A stretch of 64,000 nt of DNA from assembly GCA_036898135.1 (NCBI GenBank), contig CM072525.1, positions 56,415,874-56,479,873 of the forward strand, written 5' to 3'. The notes beneath the pieces were generated by a model. The model did no database searches. It saw only the letters and a program-made list of their open reading frames with translations, and was not told where the DNA came from. Position 1 is the stretch's first letter; each line of letters starts with the position of its first letter. Of this stretch, positions 60,450 through 64,000 are shown one piece after another. The translations under genes and the position numbers were made by a program. The stretch comes from Oncomelania hupensis. Its lineage: Eukaryota; Mollusca; Gastropoda; Littorinimorpha; Pomatiopsidae.

Positions 60450-63037
60450 GTGACAAAGTGTTTGACGTGGAATATTTGTGGATTAGGATCTAAGCTCAGT
60501 GATGCAAGTTTTTTTAAACTGATTTTGAGTTACGACATCATTTGTCTAACTGAAACGTTTTTTACATTTGATTTTAAATCTGATATATTCAAAGACTTTA
60601 AATGTTTTTCAGCGAAGGCAACCAAAATATCTTACCACGGTAGAGCTTTTGGAGGTGTCCTTGTGTTGGTAATAAATAATATTGCACACTTTTGTGAGGT
60701 TCTGAGATCAGGTATTGATTGCTGTGTTACACTCAAATTATCAAAACAATTGTTTGGCACTTCTAAACCAATAATTATGGTAAATACTTACATTCACCCA
60801 TGTGAGTCTGACTATTACCAGAAAACACAAAATGGTTATGGTATTGAACAACTTGATGAGTGTATTGCTAATATTCTTGATGATCATGGTGACTGTCATT
60901 TGATGATATGCGGTGATATAAACGCTCGGACAAGACAAAAGAACCCAGACTTTACCATGTCTGATGATGTCGACTTCTGGAACCCTGGGACCTCAACGCA
61001 AACTGAAAGAGAATGTGATGATGATAATGGTCGTGATGGTGATGTTGATGACGATTGTGATGATTTCCAGCATGCCTCACAGGACTTCACCAATAATACG
61101 TTTGGCCGCCAGCTTCTGGAACTCTGCGAGATGCTAGGTTGCATAATCCTAAATGGCCTGAAGCGCCTTAATTTTGATGGCAAGTTCACGTTCATCTCTC
61201 AGTCGGGAGCAAGCCTGGTCGACTACTTTATTATATCAAAAGATCTGTTTAATGAGATCCGCGTACCGAACTTATCTGTCCTAGTGAGAACAGAATCAGA
61301 TCATATGCCTGTTTGTCTTTTAATAGAAAATAAATTACAAGATAAGATAGTCCAATCGCCAGCTGAAACCAAAGGGGAGATGTACGTGGACAGGCTTATA
61401 TGGAAATGACCATGTCAAACAGTATATTACTGAGCTGAATGGAAAGAATGAGTTAATGCAAACAATAACCGAAACTATTAGTCAAGATTACAAAAAAGCT
61501 CTTTAGAGTTTTTGTGATTGTTTAACTTCAGTTGCCTCCTGTATGTTGAAGCGTATTAAAATATCTGCAGTAGAGAAAAAAGGTGCTCCGTGGTTCGATC
61601 ATGAATGTAGACATGCGAAAGCTCGTACCAAGCAGTTGTTGCAAAAGTTTCGAAGAAATGGGTCATCAGAAAATAGGCTAAATTATATTACTTTTCGTAA
61701 ACAGTATAAAGAAATATTAGCGTCTAAAAACAAAGTCTTTTTAAGCGAGAAAGTAACATTAATCTGTGACCCTAAAACTGACATTAAGTTGTTTTGGTCT
61801 GAAGTTAAAAGATCTTGCAATTCTCGCTCTAGGGGCGTCAGCAAGAATATTTCAAAGGATCAGTGGTTTAATCACTTTAAAAAGTTATTTTCATTGGATC
61901 AACAATTTCACAGCATTGCACACGATAATGGCGATCAAATTGAAATGTTGCATGTCGATGCTCTCGACCAGGCCATTAGCGAGCACGAAGTTAAAGATGT
62001 ATTGCTTAAACTGAAAAATTGTAAATCTGCTGGTCTTGATGGCATTTGTTCTGAGATGTTGAAAATGTTAACCGATTCTGGAGTGCTTTTCTTGAAACAT
62101 TTCTTTAATTATATTTTTGATAACGGGTTGTACCCAGATGAATGGGCTAAAGCAGTAATTGTACCAATTTTTAAGAGTGGCAATAGTAACTCAACAGACA
62201 ATTATAGAGGCATCTCATTATTAAATGTGGTCAGTAAATGTTACACTGCTATTTTAAATAAGCGATTGTATTTGTGGCTTGAGGATAATGATAAAATCGA
62301 TAAAGCACAGGCTTTAGGAGAGGGCATTCTACGACAGATCACATATTTACTTTAAATGCTATAATACAGAAGTGTCTTAGCAAAAGGGGTGGTAAATGTT
62401 ATGTTGCTTTTGTTGATTTTTAAAAAGCCTTTGATCTTGTCCAGCACGCCGATTTGTTTGAAGCTTTGCGGAAAGTTCGTTCAAGCAGCAAATTTATTTT
62501 AGCATTAAAATCTATGTATTCCTGTATGTTTTCTTGTGTGAGATTTAACAGCAATGAGCTCACAGAATTTTTTGAGTGTCCGCAGGGAGTCAGACAGGGT
62601 TGTGTTTTGAGCCCCACACTTTTTTCAGTCTTTATAAACGAATTAGCAAACAGTATTGATGCTTCTGGTCGTCATGGAATCCAGCTTATGATCTCATTGA
62701 GTTGTACATCTTACTGTTTGCCGATGATCTTACACTCATGTCTTATACTCCAGTTGGCCTAAGGAACCAGTTAGAATGTTTGCGCTTATGTAGCTCTAGG
62801 CTGCACATGACAGTTAGCACTGAGAAAACCAAAGTTATGGTATTTCGAAGAGGTGGATATTTGGCTGCAAATGAGATTTGGTTCTTTGAAGGCAAACGAT
62901 TAGAAGTTAACAGTTATAAATACCTAGGATATATTTTTACAACCATGTTAAGTGTGGCAATAGGCACGCAGGACTTAGCGTTAAAAATAAACATTTATAC
63001 CGACGTTTCCATTTCTGACTTCAAAATTTCAAAATAG
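60450..63037 (+). pseudogene. Outer LINE ORF2: endonuclease and RT, frameshifted and truncated
   Basis: Endonuclease (60450-61409): CLTWNICGLGS, CLTETFF, YIHPCESDYY, CGDINARTRQ, LVDYFIIS, ESDHMPV (SDH kept). A shift near 61409, then 61543-62320 with GAPWFDHECRHAK, KNCKSAGLDGICSEMLK, DNYRGISLLNVVSK; shift near 62320; VDF-stop-KAFD at 62411-62435; GVRQGCVLSPTLF (about 62587); LLFADDLTL (about 62708); KTKVMVFRRGGYL. It diverges at LALK near 62985, so the C-terminal third is missing. The motif spacing matches ORF2 of the inner LINE. Confidence 0.83.
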
Positions 63038-63507
63038 TCTTATTTTTAAACGGACTCTTTTTTTTTTTTAATACGACATCTTACCAAAAGTTGAGTACAG
63101 AACAAGTTGCTGGAAATTGTTTCATATGAACGTTTACAGAAAATGCTGTAATTGTACACTTGCTTTTTTATTTAAATTTTTATTTATTTTTTGTTGTTGT
63201 TGCTCTTCACTTCCTCCTACCCCCCTCAACCCAACCCCCTTCTCGCCTGCCCCTGATAGTCATTCATTATAATATCTGGGTGGAGAGTGGATCTGCACTG
63301 AAGTAACCATGGGGATTGCAAGGTGAAAATGCATACTTGTTTTATCTTTCAGTTTTAGCAATGGACTGTTTGGTGGTCCTATATATGATCATTTATTGTT
63401 TTCTTGTATAACCACATGAGTTTTTTAAAAAAAACGACCAATTGAATCACTCACAACTATTCATTTTGACTTAACTGTAATGTTTGTTTTGGTTTGTGTG
63501 CATTATT
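63038..63507. other. Spacer, no gene
   Basis: T-rich with a TTGTTGTTG run near 63190 and a C-rich stretch at 63210-63250. Confidence 0.6.
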
Positions 63508-63892
63508 CAGGGTGGGGAACTCTCCTCGGATCCGCTGATTTCAGAGGAAATCGGCAGCCATTTCAGAGGGGAAAAAAAAGAGTTCAGAGGAAAAAGAATT
63601 TGTCCGTTTCCGAATCCAGTAGACCTATTATTACAAGTACCCATCCGTGTCCATCACCAGCAAAATTAATGAAGCAAAGCTCAATTGTCAGCTTTTTTAG
63701 GAAGTAAAACAACAGTGAACTTGTGGAAGCTAAAATTAGACAATGTGCTGAAATGAAACCTCTTTAATTAAACTTGCAGAAACTTATTTGAAAATTTGCT
63801 AAGAAGATTGTTTCTATTAAAATTGAACTTGTGAAAGACTGAAATGTGCAAGAAGAAACAGACATCCAAAATGTAAAGGTTAGTGGTATTTG

Positions 63893-63928
<36 letters not shown>

Positions 63929-64000
63929 TGGATCTGGATCTGGATAGCCCGCCTGTGGATGTAGATTGGCGGGTGCGCCACAGAAGCCGATGACGACTAT
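63508..64000 (+). mobile_element. CAGGGTGGGGAAC-family element, left end only
   Basis: 63508-63655 is nearly identical to 13238-13385. It continues past 63660 into sequence not in that short copy, so this may be a longer member, or the element may end and spacer follow; no right end is visible in the window. Confidence 0.65.
63896..63928. repeat. TG microsatellite
   Basis: About 15 TG units, followed by three CTGGAT repeats. Confidence 0.9.

Larger units (their letters stand above)
40633..63037 (+). mobile_element. Outer 2A-bearing LINE, broken into three pieces by later LINEs
   Basis: Pieces 40633-40699, 46157-46507 and 58466-63037. Removing each insertion together with one copy of its target duplication (CATCGCTCAGAGGA; AACATAATCATTACG) restores one reading frame across both junctions: ...FALTIAQRKNK... 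and ...SIQHNHYDPLDDD... . ORF1 starts at ATG 40633, has the 2A peptide in the second piece and the coiled coil/RRM in the third. ORF2 is recognisable but frameshifted. The 3' end is lost or unrecognised after 63037. It belongs to the same lineage as the inner LINE at 40700-46142 but is older. Confidence 0.85.

Overview
This window looks like a repeat-dominated stretch of an animal genome. The mix of families (2A-bearing LINEs, a Tx1-type LINE, a BovB-like RTE, Ty3/Gypsy elements with Gmr1-like domain order, a P element, an Academ-like element, Tc1/mariner-pogo and hAT-like elements, a tRNA-derived SINE) and the AT-rich, intron-like spacer suggest a marine lophotrochozoan, most likely a mollusc. 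That placement is inference. I found no host gene I can defend; a few splice-bounded exon-like pieces between 11.4 and 13.1 kb are the only candidates. Nearly all coding signal is transposon-derived, and the main result is the order in which the elements inserted into each other.

0-18.4 kb: a decayed non-LTR fragment (2-1385), a 280-bp direct duplication (1596-2455), and an old LTR retrotransposon (2456-11221). A nearly all-coding RTE LINE with an open 980-codon frame sits in its 5' LTR on the minus strand. The retroelement's remnants run protease, integrase zinc finger, linker, RNase H, which is the Gmr1 order. Several short TIR elements, an 80-bp satellite, and an ORF with a RAG1-N-terminal-like zinc-binding region (15551-15964) follow.

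18.46-26.59 kb: an 8.1-kb THAP/P-superfamily transposon with long terminal inverted repeats and a near-perfect 8-bp target duplication. Its transposase is split by a second RTE copy. That copy is split by an Academ-like element (FEN/XPG-like nuclease plus cysteine cluster), which carries a SINE.

26.6-40.6 kb: a 284-bp near-perfect inverted repeat (27173-27827), then a 10.3-kb Tc1/mariner-pogo-type TIR element (29013-39326). Inside it are a local satellite and a young LTR retrotransposon (30864-37796, 5-bp TSD AAAAC, almost identical LTRs). The retrotransposon keeps an intact gag-protease-partial integrase ORF.

40.6-63.0 kb: an old LINE whose ORF1 begins with a 2A ribosome-skipping peptide has been split twice. 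First, a full-length 5.4-kb LINE (40700-46142), also 2A-bearing, lies between 14-bp target duplications. Its two long open ORFs share one frame and are separated by a single TAA. Second, an 11.9-kb Tx1-type insertion (46508-58450) lies between 15-bp duplications. The Tx1 element contains three nested hAT-like elements and a protease-bearing retroelement placed inside its 3' minisatellite. In both cases the old ORF1 frame rejoins exactly across the target duplication.

63-64 kb: the edge of another CAGGGTGGGGAAC-type element and a TG microsatellite.
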